A stretch of DNA of 11,658 bases from CAYLLT01 sp964591605 (GCA_964591605.1 CAZQEN010000253.1:1-11658), one strand, 5' to 3'. Positions 1 to 6,658 are shown, counted from the stretch's first letter. Numbers and translations: made by a program. Notes: generated by a model from the sequence alone, not told the origin.

Positions 1-645
1 GGTTTCGAGCCGCTCGAGCGACTGATCGAGCTTGGTGGCGTAGAGTTCCGCCATGCGTTTGCCCACCGGCCGCAGGTCGGGCTTCTCACCGGTTTTGGCC
101 TGCTTCTCGACGGCGGCCTTGTGCAGGAAGATGAGGTCCTTGTTGCCCCGGCGTCCGGGCGGCGTTTCGACCTTGGCGAAGTCGTCGCCGAGGAACTTCT
201 TCATGGCCTCGACGTAGAGCTTGGAGACTTCCTCATCGATCTTGGAGTAGCCGGCGACGTCGGTGGCCTTGCTGGTCAGCCAGATCTTGTCGCGGTACTT
301 CTTGAGGAAGGGGGCGAGCTCGACCTCCATGTTGCCGTAGCCGCGGGCGGTGTCCCAGTAGTTCACGCCCTTGGCCAGGAGTCGTCGCCAGAGGTTCTCG
401 TCGCCCGCGAAGCCCTGGACGATGCGGCTGCACATGTAATTGGTGCGGCCCAGGCGCCGATACTCCATGGTCGGGGCGGTGTTGCGCCGGATCAGGTTCT
501 TCTCGTCGACTTTGGCCGCGGCGCCGTCCCCGGCCTCGGCAGCCAGGGCCTGAATCGCCGCGCCCCCCACGGCGACGGCTCCCGCGCCGGCAGCGGTGCT
601 CTTCAGGAAATCACGACGATCGAATCGTTGATCTGCGCACGACAT
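1..645 (-). CDS. Tat-exported aldo/keto reductase (5' part; gene runs off the window)
   Basis: NADPH-type aldo/keto reductase of unknown substrate. The first 215 codons are present and the gene continues past base 1. Residues 10-14 are a twin-arginine motif (RRDFL) followed by a small hydrophobic Ala/Gly stretch to about residue 36, so export or anchoring by the Tat system is predicted. Fold motifs follow: YRRLGRTNYMCSRIVQG (62-78) is the usual first beta strand, and the catalytic tetrad can be read as Asp98 and Tyr103 (in DTARGYG), Lys126 (WLTSK) and His175 (LIFLH). The start at 645 is supported by an AGGAG ribosome site about 8 bases upstream and by the Tat motif lying right behind it. The gene diverges from the exported hydrolase at 863. 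Tat-borne oxidoreductases of this kind are common in planctomycetes. The family call is firm; the substrate is unknown. Confidence 0.9.
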   Translation of the reverse strand, partial: MSCADQRFDRRDFLKSTAAGAGAVAVGGAAIQALAAEAGDGAAAKVDEKNLIRRNTAPTMEYRRLGRTNYMCSRIVQGFAGDENLWRRLLAKGVNYWDTARGYGNMEVELAPFLKKYRDKIWLTSKATDVAGYSKIDEEVSKLYVEAMKKFLGDDFAKVETPPGRRGNKDLIFLHKAAVEKQAKTGEKPDLRPVGKRMAELYATKLDQSLERLET

Positions 646-728
646 GGACAGACTCCTTTTGTGATCGAGAGCGTATCAGCCAATTGCGCCCCGGCCCCGC
701 GCGTTTCCAGCCCGAACGACGACGACGC

Positions 729-758
729 AGTATAACGTGAACCGAACACCGGAGGCAA
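729..758 (-). promoter_or_regulatory. Candidate sigma-70-type promoter of the aldo/keto reductase
   Basis: Read on the minus strand, TTGCCT (753-758) and TATACT (729-734) are separated by 18 bases. Transcription would start near 722, leaving a leader of roughly 75 bases before the ATG at 645. Matches are 4/6 and 5/6 to consensus. This is by eye only. Confidence 0.4.
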
Positions 759-791
759 GCCCCGGCCGCGTGATTCCCGATGAGGGGGTGC

Positions 792-821
792 TTGCCCGGC
801 TGGCGACGGGCGGGGTATAAG
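792..821 (+). promoter_or_regulatory. Candidate promoter of the exported hydrolase
   Basis: TTGCCC (792-797) and TATAAG (816-821) are spaced by 18 bases and point toward the gene at 863. The predicted leader is about 35 bases and carries a good ribosome site, GGAGA at 851-855, seven bases before the ATG. The -35/-10 style is the same as in the divergent promoter at 729-758. Confidence 0.45.
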
Positions 822-862
822 GCGGTGCGGTTTATCGTCACGTCACCACGGGAGATTCGAGC

Positions 863-2929
863 ATGGGTCCATGGGTCAGCATGGCATTGTTGGGTCTGGT
901 GGGGGTTGTGGAGCAGGGCGCCCGGACACAGCAGCCGGCGTCGGCGCCGGCGGATGTGCGGTTCGGCCCGCTGCCCGACACGAACACGAACTTCCAGCCG
1001 GCCCGGTACGCTTCGCTGGACGAGTGGACGAAGCGGCGCGACTGGCTGCGGATGCAGGTCCGCGTCGCGGCGGGCCTGTGGCCGGAGCCGGAAAAGTGCC
1101 CGCTGAATGCGAAGGTCTTCGGGAAGATCGAGGGCGATGGCTACACGATCGAGAAGGTGTACTTCGAGAGTTACCCGGGTCTGTATGTGACCGGGAACCT
1201 GTACCGTCATTCCCGGCCGCCACAGGGGGCGGCCGCTACAGATGCGGCCGGCAAATCCCCCGGCGTGCTGTGTCCCCACGGCCACTGGAAATCCGGCCGG
1301 CTCGAACAGACCGAAATCGGCAACATCCCCGCCCGCTGCATCATGCTCGCCCGCATGGGCTGCACGGTCTTCGCGTACGACATGGTCGGCTACAACGACA
1401 GCGCGCGGCAGTTCGACCATCGCAAGATCAACACGCCCGAGCTCGACCTGTGGGGCATCACGTCGATGCATCTCCAGACGTGGAACAGCATCCGGGCGAT
1501 CGACTTCCTGCAGTCGCTGCCCGAGGTCGACTCCGAGCGCATCGGCGTCACCGGCGCTTCGGGCGGCGGCACGCAGACGTTCATGATCGCCGCTGTCGAC
1601 GACCGCGTGAAGGTGACCTGCCCGGTCAACATGATCTCGCACACCATGCAGGGCGGGTGCAGTTGCGAAAACGCGCCGTGCCTGCGGATCGATACGAACA
1701 ACATGGAAATCGGCGCTCTGTTCGCGCCCAACCCGATGCTGATGGTCAGCGCGACGGGCGACTGGACGAAGGACACGCCCCAGGTCGAGTACCCGTTCAT
1801 CAAAAGCATCTACGCCCTCTACGGCAAGGCCGACAACGTCGAAAACACGCACATCGACGCCGGGCACAACTACAACCAGCAGTCGCGCGAGGCCATGTAC
1901 CGTTTCTTCGCAAAGCACCTCCTCGGCTGGCCGGAGGAGAAGGCGAATGCGATCAAAGAGCACGACATTCCGATGTACAATCCCGAGGAACTGGTGGTGT
2001 GGAGTGATCAAACGACACTGCCAGCGGTTTTGTCTCAGGAGGAGTTACTCGGACAGATTCGCTCATCATCGAAGACCCGCATTGACCGTCTGGATGGCAA
2101 GACGCCTGAGAGGCTGGCGGAATTGAGAGACCTGGTGATCACCAATTTGCAGTACACACTTCCAGTTAATGTGTCCAGCCCGATGACGACGACTGCAACC
2201 CGCCCGGCTCAGCACATGGAGCTTGAGATCACGAGTCTGGCAAACTCCAGCGCGACGACGAGATCTGTTCTCGTTTTGAGCCAGCGCGAAGGAGAGTCGT
2301 CCTCCAAAGTCAGCCTGCCGGGATTCACAACAATACGAGCCCAATTCGGTACGGTGGGGCATCGCACCGAGATTGAGAAAAGCAACTTCTTCTCCACGTT
2401 CAACGCAACTCCACATGCGGAGGCCGCGTTCGGCGCTCTGGCCTGTATGTGGATCACTTCACCGGATGGAGTCGCCGCGTGTGAAAACCCGACCCCTGGC
2501 CTCTCGGAAGTGCTGTTGCATCCGTTTCGTCGTGCGATGGCACGCGGTTTGCTGCGCTTCGTTCTCGTCAATCGAAACGGGATTATCGCAGAGGGGCGAA
2601 CTGGACCGTTGGCACTGATCGCTGCTGTCTTCGCAGAGGAGCTGAAGTTGCCGCGGCTGCCGCGTGTCATCGACATGAACCGCTTCGACATCGATAGCGA
2701 CGAGGCGTATCTGAAAGAGCTCAACATCCCGCACATCCGGCGGATCGGCGGTCTGCGGGCGATTGCGGCCGTCGCGTGCAACGGGCCGATCTGGTTCCAC
2801 AACGTCGGCGATCACTTCGACGAGGCCTTCGTCAAAGCCGCCGGCCAGGCCAACGGCGTCGAGGTCCGCGTGACGAAGGAGAAGGCCAGCGATGCCCAGA
2901 TCGCGGCGTGGCTGACGCAGAGGGAGTGA
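863..2929 (+). CDS. Exported alpha/beta hydrolase, acetyl-xylan-esterase-like (688 aa)
   Basis: Serine hydrolase of the alpha/beta fold, close to the acetyl xylan esterase/prolyl oligopeptidase-like group common in planctomycetes. A weak signal sequence (about residues 1-20, with no basic residues at the front) suggests export. The hydrolase core spans about 95-360: the strand PGVLCPHGHW (133-142), a nucleophile elbow GASGG with Ser233, Asp300 in ATGDW and His335 in AGHNYN as the probable triad. The region 380-690 is a C-terminal half without a recognised catalytic motif. A GGAGA ribosome site seven bases upstream decides the start. Two oddities: residues about 117-127 are encoded by a dispersed palindromic repeat that appears to have entered a loop in frame, and roughly 2005-2640 uses A/T-ending codons far more than the parts on either side. 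The natural substrate is inferred to be an acylated polysaccharide; a peptidase-like or other ester role is possible. Confidence 0.85.
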   Translation: MGPWVSMALLGLVGVVEQGARTQQPASAPADVRFGPLPDTNTNFQPARYASLDEWTKRRDWLRMQVRVAAGLWPEPEKCPLNAKVFGKIEGDGYTIEKVYFESYPGLYVTGNLYRHSRPPQGAAATDAAGKSPGVLCPHGHWKSGRLEQTEIGNIPARCIMLARMGCTVFAYDMVGYNDSARQFDHRKINTPELDLWGITSMHLQTWNSIRAIDFLQSLPEVDSERIGVTGASGGGTQTFMIAAVDDRVKVTCPVNMISHTMQGGCSCENAPCLRIDTNNMEIGALFAPNPMLMVSATGDWTKDTPQVEYPFIKSIYALYGKADNVENTHIDAGHNYNQQSREAMYRFFAKHLLGWPEEKANAIKEHDIPMYNPEELVVWSDQTTLPAVLSQEELLGQIRSSSKTRIDRLDGKTPERLAELRDLVITNLQYTLPVNVSSPMTTTATRPAQHMELEITSLANSSATTRSVLVLSQREGESSSKVSLPGFTTIRAQFGTVGHRTEIEKSNFFSTFNATPHAEAAFGALACMWITSPDGVAACENPTPGLSEVLLHPFRRAMARGLLRFVLVNRNGIIAEGRTGPLALIAAVFAEELKLPRLPRVIDMNRFDIDSDEAYLKELNIPHIRRIGGLRAIAAVACNGPIWFHNVGDHFDEAFVKAAGQANGVEVRVTKEKASDAQIAAWLTQRE
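1212..1241 (-). repeat. GTAG-footed palindrome, family A copy 1 (inside the hydrolase gene)
   Basis: Arms CGGCCGCC (1214-1221) and GGCGGCCG (1228-1235) form a perfect 8-bp inverted repeat around a 6-base loop. The minus strand carries GTAG (1239-1236) directly 5' of the stem, the layout of REP sequences. It is near-identical to 4189-4217 and 10449-10478. Here it is translated as part of a Pro/Ala-rich loop (RPPQGAAAT) between the first core strand and PGVLCPHGH. Confidence 0.8.
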
Positions 2930-3188
2930 CCCTGCCCCGCCGGTGAAGGGTGCGGCCGCTGGCTCGGGGTCCGCCGGGCAGGTCCCGTCTGTTCGCCGTG
3001 GCGAGCAGGCAGGACCTCAGCGGCCCCCGGAAACAGTGCCAGACCCCCATGCCCCGGATCCATCACAGAATCGGCGGGATGGCATGCGCCCCGGCGCGCC
3101 GGGACATTCGCAGTTGCGAATGCATGCTGCCCATGCCACCCGCCTACCTTGACACGCACCCCCCATGCACCCGCGGCAGGCGGCGCGG
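2930..3188. other. Non-coding spacer between the hydrolase and acyltransferase genes
   Basis: No gene is supported here. An open frame continues upstream from the acyltransferase but its translation is low-complexity Pro/Arg/Gly sequence unlike the family. The one clear structure is a compact perfect palindrome at 3105-3122, CATTCGCA-GT-TGCGAATG. It has no T-run, so it is a poor intrinsic terminator but could be an operator. A perfect TTGACA at 3149-3154 has no -10 partner at the right distance. Confidence 0.6.
3105..3122. repeat. Perfect 8-bp inverted repeat with a 2-base centre
   Basis: CATTCGCA (3105-3112) and TGCGAATG (3115-3122) are exact reverse complements separated by GT. The compact form resembles a dimeric-regulator operator more than a transcript hairpin, since two bases are too few for an RNA loop without opening a pair. 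It lies about 105 bases upstream of the acyltransferase start. Confidence 0.5.
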
Positions 3189-3218
3189 TTGGCTTGCGGC
3201 GGGGGGGCCACGTATACT
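3189..3218 (+). promoter_or_regulatory. Candidate promoter of the acyltransferase, implying a near-leaderless mRNA
   Basis: TTGGCT (3189-3194) and TATACT (3213-3218) are spaced by 18 bases. The start codon is at 3229, so a transcript beginning about seven bases after the -10 would have a leader of only about four bases. No Shine-Dalgarno sequence lies in front of the ATG, which fits leaderless initiation. Confidence 0.45.
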
Positions 3219-3228
3219 GGCCATTTCT

Positions 3229-4185
3229 ATGTCGGCCGAACCCGCCACGATTGCCCCGGCGCCCCGGCGTGTCGTCGAAGAGACCGCCGAGGTCGGTCCC
3301 TGGACGCGACTCAAGTTCATGCTGGTGCGCGGATTCCTGTGGGGCTGGGCCCGCTGCTTCTCACTTCGCGGGCTCTACCTGTTCGGGCAATTCTTCGGGA
3401 CGTGCGAGTACCTGATCAACTACAAGCGGCGGGGGCGGTTTTACGAGCGTTTCAGCGCGGTCTTCGCCCAGGAGCTCAGCCGCGATCCGCGGTTTCTGCG
3501 GCGGGCCTGCCTGAGGCATTTCACGCGCACGCGCTGCGACAAGCTCCTGTACCTGATCTTCGACAAGCTGCCGCGCGAGAAGATCCTCAACCGGATCCGC
3601 TTTCACGACCGCAAACTGCTGGATGACATGGTGTCGCGCAACAAGGGGGTGTACGTCGCGCTGAGCCACTACGGCTCGCACCACGTGCTGGGCCTGCTGA
3701 CCGCGCTGATGGGGTACAAGGCGGCCGGGGTGCGCGACAAGAACGAGGGGGCCCTGCGCCGATACGTTCAGCAGAAATACGAGGAGACATTCCCGGAGAT
3801 CCGCGACATCCGCGTCTTCTTCGCCGACACGTACCCGCGGGATTTGTATCGGTGCTTCCAGGAGGGATACATCCTGGCGACGGCGCTGGACGTGGGCCGC
3901 GACCGCGGCGCGCACCTGCGCACGGCCACGGTCAGGATGTTCGGGCAGGAGCGCGAGTTCCTGACCGGCACGATGCAGATCGCCCTGCGCTGCGGGGCGC
4001 CGATCATGCAGGGCTTCGTCGTCTCACGCCGGAACTTCTACTTCCGCCTGATCCTGCTGGGCCCGCTCGTCGACCCCGCCACCGCGCAGGACAACGCCGA
4101 GACGCTCCAGATGGTGATGCAGCGCTACGCCGACAACATCGCCGACCACATCCGCCACTACCCATGCCACATCAGCAAGAGCTGA
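3229..4185 (+). CDS. LpxL/HtrB-family lysophospholipid acyltransferase (318 aa)
   Basis: Member of the lipid A biosynthesis acyltransferase family, inner-membrane enzymes that transfer a fatty acyl chain from acyl-ACP or acyl-CoA to a glycolipid. At 318 residues it has normal family length. Supporting segments are an N-terminal amphipathic/membrane-associated region (about 28-60), the catalytic-strand region NKGVYVALSHYGSHHVLG (138-155), and the later DVGRDRG...FLTGTMQIALRCGAPIMQGFV block (221-264), which matches the substrate-binding half. It ends in the usual IRHYP motif (309-312) but lacks the aromatic tail that often follows. The general-base motif HX4(D/E) appears as His147-X4-His152, so the acidic partner is missing or replaced. 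ATG 3229 was chosen for family length and promoter position; an upstream in-frame extension looks non-coding. The gene could serve lipid A or another envelope glycolipid. Confidence 0.85.
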   Translation: MSAEPATIAPAPRRVVEETAEVGPWTRLKFMLVRGFLWGWARCFSLRGLYLFGQFFGTCEYLINYKRRGRFYERFSAVFAQELSRDPRFLRRACLRHFTRTRCDKLLYLIFDKLPREKILNRIRFHDRKLLDDMVSRNKGVYVALSHYGSHHVLGLLTALMGYKAAGVRDKNEGALRRYVQQKYEETFPEIRDIRVFFADTYPRDLYRCFQEGYILATALDVGRDRGAHLRTATVRMFGQEREFLTGTMQIALRCGAPIMQGFVVSRRNFYFRLILLGPLVDPATAQDNAETLQMVMQRYADNIADHIRHYPCHISKS

Positions 4186-4188
4186 GAT

Positions 4189-4217
4189 CTGTAGCGGCCG
4201 TCCCCGTGGCGGCCGGG
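4189..4217 (+). repeat. GTAG-footed palindrome, family A copy 2 (between convergent genes)
   Basis: Starts four bases after the acyltransferase stop codon. GTAG (4191-4194) is followed by CGGCCGTC and, after a short loop, GGCGGCCG, so the stem has one T/G mismatch. It is the reverse orientation of copies 1 and 3 on the plus strand and is one base shorter. Between two converging genes it may also act as a bidirectional transcription stop, though it has no T-run. Confidence 0.8.
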
Positions 4218-4231
4218 CGCCCCGCCCCGCC

Positions 4232-5398
4232 TCATCCGGGCTTGAGCGGTTCGAGATCCTCTAAAAGACTCTCCAGGGCAACGGCTCGCACGTTGTGCGC
4301 CAGCGGGAATGTCTGTTCGCCGGCGTGGATGACGTCCAGGCGGGAGAGCTGGAGATCCTGCAGCGCCGTGTGCATCGACCCCGTGAGCCGCGGAGCGGTC
4401 GTTCGTTTGACCTCGAAGCCCAGCCGCCGTCGGCCCCTCACGACCAGAAGGTCGAGCTCGGCGCCGGAATGCGTGGCCCAGTAGAAGCACTCCTCGGGCA
4501 ACGCACTCAACCGGCGCATCACCTGCTCGATGGCGAATCCCTCCCACGACGCTCCCACTTTGGGATGACTCTCCACATCCGCCTGCGAGCTGAGCCCGAG
4601 CAGCGTATGCAGCAGCCCGCTGTCGGCGATGTACACCTTGGGCGACTTCACCTGACGCTTCGAGATGTTCTCGTGCCAGGGGAGCAGTTGTCGAACCACC
4701 AGCGCACCAGTCAGAACGTCGAGATAATGCCGAACCGTCGTATCCGCGACGCCAAAGGAGCGTCCGAACTCAGAAGCGTTCCACGTCTGCCCGTGAGAGT
4801 GCGCCAGCATCGTCCAGAAACGGCGGAGAGCCACCGAACGGATGCGAAAACCGAGTTCAGGCAGGTCTCTTTCAAGGAACGTGCGAATGAAGTCGCGGCG
4901 CCAATGGCTGCTCTCCAACAGGGAGCGGGCGGTGTAGGAGCGGGGGAAGCCGCCCCGCAACCAGAGTTTCTGATGGTGCTTCGCGCCCGTCTCGGCCATC
5001 CAGAAGCCGCGGAGTTCATGGAAGGCGATTCGCCCAGCCAGCGTCTCGGACCCCTGGCGCAGCAGATCGGGCGATGCGCTTCCCAGAAGCAGGAAACGGG
5101 CCGGCCTGCGGGGCCGATCCGCCAGCACGCGCAGGACAGGGAAGAGATGGGGCAGACGCTGGACCTCGTCGATGATCACCAGGCCGCGGTGGGCCTGCAG
5201 GGCCAGCATCGGATCGGCCAGACGCGCGGCGTGCCCGGGGTTTTCGAGGTCGTAGAACGTGAAGGGCTCGCGCATCCGCGACACCAGCATCCGGGCCAGC
5301 GTACTCTTGCCCACCTGCCGGGCGCCGACGATCGCCACCACCGGATTGCGTGCGAGCAGCCCGCGCAGCCGTTCCAGTTCGTGAGGGCGTGCAATCAT
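4232..5398 (-). CDS. AAA-type ATPase with DUF4143-like C-terminal nuclease-fold domain (388 aa)
   Basis: P-loop ATPase of the archaeal/bacterial AAA_14-DUF4143 type, widespread but of unclear role. Walker A is GARQVGKST (25-33), Walker B is LVIIDEVQ (73-80) with Asp77/Glu78, and LLGSAS (104-109) is the sensor strand. The middle (about 160-240) carries the typical RTFLERDLPEL segment and a winged-helix-like stretch (ASEFGRSFGVADTTVRHYLD, 208-227). The C-terminal part has a PD-(D/E)XK-like signature: Glu314/Asp316 in AELDLLV, then Glu329-Val-Lys331. All key residues are present, so the gene looks intact. The start at 5398 puts Walker A at the usual place, but there is no good ribosome site. A perfect AT-rich inverted repeat lies 15 bases upstream. 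The 126-bp gap to the epimerase gene argues against a tight operon. Confidence 0.9.
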   Translation of the reverse strand: MIARPHELERLRGLLARNPVVAIVGARQVGKSTLARMLVSRMREPFTFYDLENPGHAARLADPMLALQAHRGLVIIDEVQRLPHLFPVLRVLADRPRRPARFLLLGSASPDLLRQGSETLAGRIAFHELRGFWMAETGAKHHQKLWLRGGFPRSYTARSLLESSHWRRDFIRTFLERDLPELGFRIRSVALRRFWTMLAHSHGQTWNASEFGRSFGVADTTVRHYLDVLTGALVVRQLLPWHENISKRQVKSPKVYIADSGLLHTLLGLSSQADVESHPKVGASWEGFAIEQVMRRLSALPEECFYWATHSGAELDLLVVRGRRRLGFEVKRTTAPRLTGSMHTALQDLQLSRLDVIHAGEQTFPLAHNVRAVALESLLEDLEPLKPG

Positions 5399-5413
5399 TC
5401 AGTGAAGCTTACA

Positions 5414-5446
5414 TTGAAAATTCGGTGACAGCAACCGAATTTTCAA
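5414..5446 (-). promoter_or_regulatory. Perfect 13-bp inverted repeat upstream of the ATPase gene
   Basis: TTGAAAATTCGGT (5414-5426) and ACCGAATTTTCAA (5434-5446) are exact reverse complements around a 7-base spacer. The element ends 15 bases before the ATPase start codon and is strikingly AT-rich for this DNA. It may be an operator for a dimeric regulator, possibly the ATPase's own product, or a 5' leader hairpin that hides the start region. Confidence 0.7.
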
Positions 5447-5503
5447 GGTTCAACTTCCTGGAACCACCGGCATCGCGGGCTCTTCGGTTTCCTGTGCCGA
5501 GCT

Positions 5504-5523
5504 GCCCCACCGGCGGGTGGGGC
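5504..5523. repeat. GC-rich hairpin just after the epimerase stop codon
   Basis: GCCCCACC (5504-5511) and GGTGGGGC (5516-5523) form a perfect 8-bp stem with a 4-base loop, one base past the stop codon of the minus-strand epimerase gene. No T-run follows on either strand. It may slow or stop transcription, or be another dispersed palindrome. Unlike family A it has no GTAG foot. Confidence 0.6.
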
Positions 5524-5524
5524 T

Positions 5525-6433
5525 TCATCGCACTGGGACGCGCCGCCCGCCGGACTTGCCCCTGGCGGCTGGCTTTTTACTCTTCGCGGCTTTCGCCGGG
5601 AGATACTTCTTGAGGAACTTGAGGCCCCGGGTGGCCAGATCGTCGCCGCTTTTGGCGAGCGGGCGCCAGATGCTCGCGGCGCGGGCCAGTTCCTTGATGG
5701 CCGGCACGAAGCTTTCGATGGTGATCCAGCGGTCATAGCCCATCTTCTTGAGGGCTTTCATCGTCGCGTCCCAGGGGACGTGGCCGGTGCCGGGGATGCC
5801 GCGGTCGTTCTCGCAGGTGTGGACGTGGAAGAGGCGCTTGCGGCCGATCTTCTCAAGGGCGGCGACCGGGTCGGCCTCCTCGATGTTCGCGTGGAACGTG
5901 TCGTAGTGCACGCCGATGCGCGGGCTGTCCACTTCCTTCACGAGCTTCAACGCGTCGCCCGTGATGTTCACGAAATAGGTCTCGAACCGGTTGAGCGGTT
6001 CGATGCCGACGTCGATGCCGATGGACTCGGCGGCGTCGGCGATGGCCCGCAGGCTCTCGACCGCGTATTTCCACTCCTCCTCGGTGCGGCCGCGGCCGAC
6101 CAGATGGCCGACGGGCGAGTAGATCGGCCCGGCGACGCACTCGGCCCCGATGGCCTTGCTCACCTCGAGCACGGCCCGCACATGGTCGATGCCCGCCTGG
6201 CGGTCGGCGGGTTCGGGCGAGATCAGGCTGCCGGCCACGATCACCGTGCAGACGGTCGCGCCCAGGCCGTTGCCCTCGAGGGCTTTCTTTGTCTCGGCCA
6301 CGTCGACCTCGGCCGGGGCGAAGATCGGGAACTCGACGCCGTCGAAGCCCATCTTCGCGACCTTGTCGATCAGCGGGAGGCATTCGCGGTTGTAGCATCC
6401 GGTCCACAGCATCAGGTTGACACCGGTTTTCAT
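5525..6433 (-). CDS. Ketose 3-epimerase-type TIM barrel protein (D-tagatose/D-psicose 3-epimerase family, 302 aa)
   Basis: Sugar isomerase/epimerase of the AP-endonuclease-2-like TIM barrel family, closest by motif to ketose 3-epimerases, which invert carbon 3 of free ketohexoses using a divalent metal. The four metal ligands are all visible: Glu145 (GIEPLNRFETYF), Asp178 (HYDTFHANIEE), His204 (LFHVHTCEND) and Glu240 (ITIESF). RGIPGTGHVPWD (211-222) is the loop typical of the group. The start at 6433 gives normal length, with GGAG ten bases upstream; a longer in-frame extension to 6499 is unlike the family. Residues about 281-302 form an unusual Lys/Arg/Gly-rich tail after the barrel. The protein is predicted cytoplasmic. 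Inosose- or hydroxypyruvate-isomerase-like activity cannot be excluded. Confidence 0.85.
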   Translation of the reverse strand: MKTGVNLMLWTGCYNRECLPLIDKVAKMGFDGVEFPIFAPAEVDVAETKKALEGNGLGATVCTVIVAGSLISPEPADRQAGIDHVRAVLEVSKAIGAECVAGPIYSPVGHLVGRGRTEEEWKYAVESLRAIADAAESIGIDVGIEPLNRFETYFVNITGDALKLVKEVDSPRIGVHYDTFHANIEEADPVAALEKIGRKRLFHVHTCENDRGIPGTGHVPWDATMKALKKMGYDRWITIESFVPAIKELARAASIWRPLAKSGDDLATRGLKFLKKYLPAKAAKSKKPAARGKSGGRRVPVR

Positions 6434-6631
6434 GATGTGCTTGCTCCGAAAAGGGCAGTGACACCCGCCGCGCATGTCGCGGGGCGGTCCGGGCGGCATC
6501 TTACGTCACGGCCGGCGCCGGCGGAAGCGGGGGCCTCACACCGTCCTGCCGCTGCCGGCTCTCACGCGGCAGAGGGCGCGGTCGGGTCTGCCGGAAAGGG
6601 CCTTCGTGTGGGGTCGGCACTGCGTCGTTCG

Positions 6632-6658
6632 AGGTCCCTTCCGGCAGAAGGGACCTAC
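6632..6658 (-). repeat. GTAG-footed palindrome of a second family (B)
   Basis: AGGTCCCTTC (6632-6641) and GAAGGGACCT (6647-6656) form a perfect 10-bp inverted repeat with a 5-base loop. On the minus strand GTAG (6658-6655) leads into the stem, sharing the foot of family A although the stem sequence is unrelated. It lies in a gene-free region about 145 bases upstream of tRNA-Cys, so a terminator role for the epimerase, whose gene starts on the other side, is unlikely. Confidence 0.65.

Noticed and set aside
611..2011. 466-codon open frame on the minus strand opposite the hydrolase
   Set aside because: It is a shadow of GC-rich codons: it runs antisense through the hydrolase core and across the divergent promoter region, has no domain, and ends where the hydrolase codon use changes.
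3149..3154. Perfect TTGACA upstream of the acyltransferase
   Set aside because: No -10-like hexamer lies 16-19 bases downstream; the TTGGCT/TATACT pair closer to the gene fits better.
2950..3228. N-terminal extension of the acyltransferase frame to 2950
   Set aside because: The added 93 residues are Pro/Arg/Gly-rich, unlike the family, and lie upstream of a good promoter candidate.
4934..4958. GTAG followed by a GCGGGG/CCCCGC hairpin inside the ATPase gene
   Set aside because: The DNA encodes a segment (LRGGFPRSYTARS) that is native to this ATPase family, so the palindrome is best explained by conserved coding sequence and not by an inserted repeat.
4295..5428. 377-codon plus-strand frame opposite the ATPase
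   Set aside because: The opposite strand carries intact Walker A, Walker B and PD-(D/E)XK-like motifs in order; this frame shows none.
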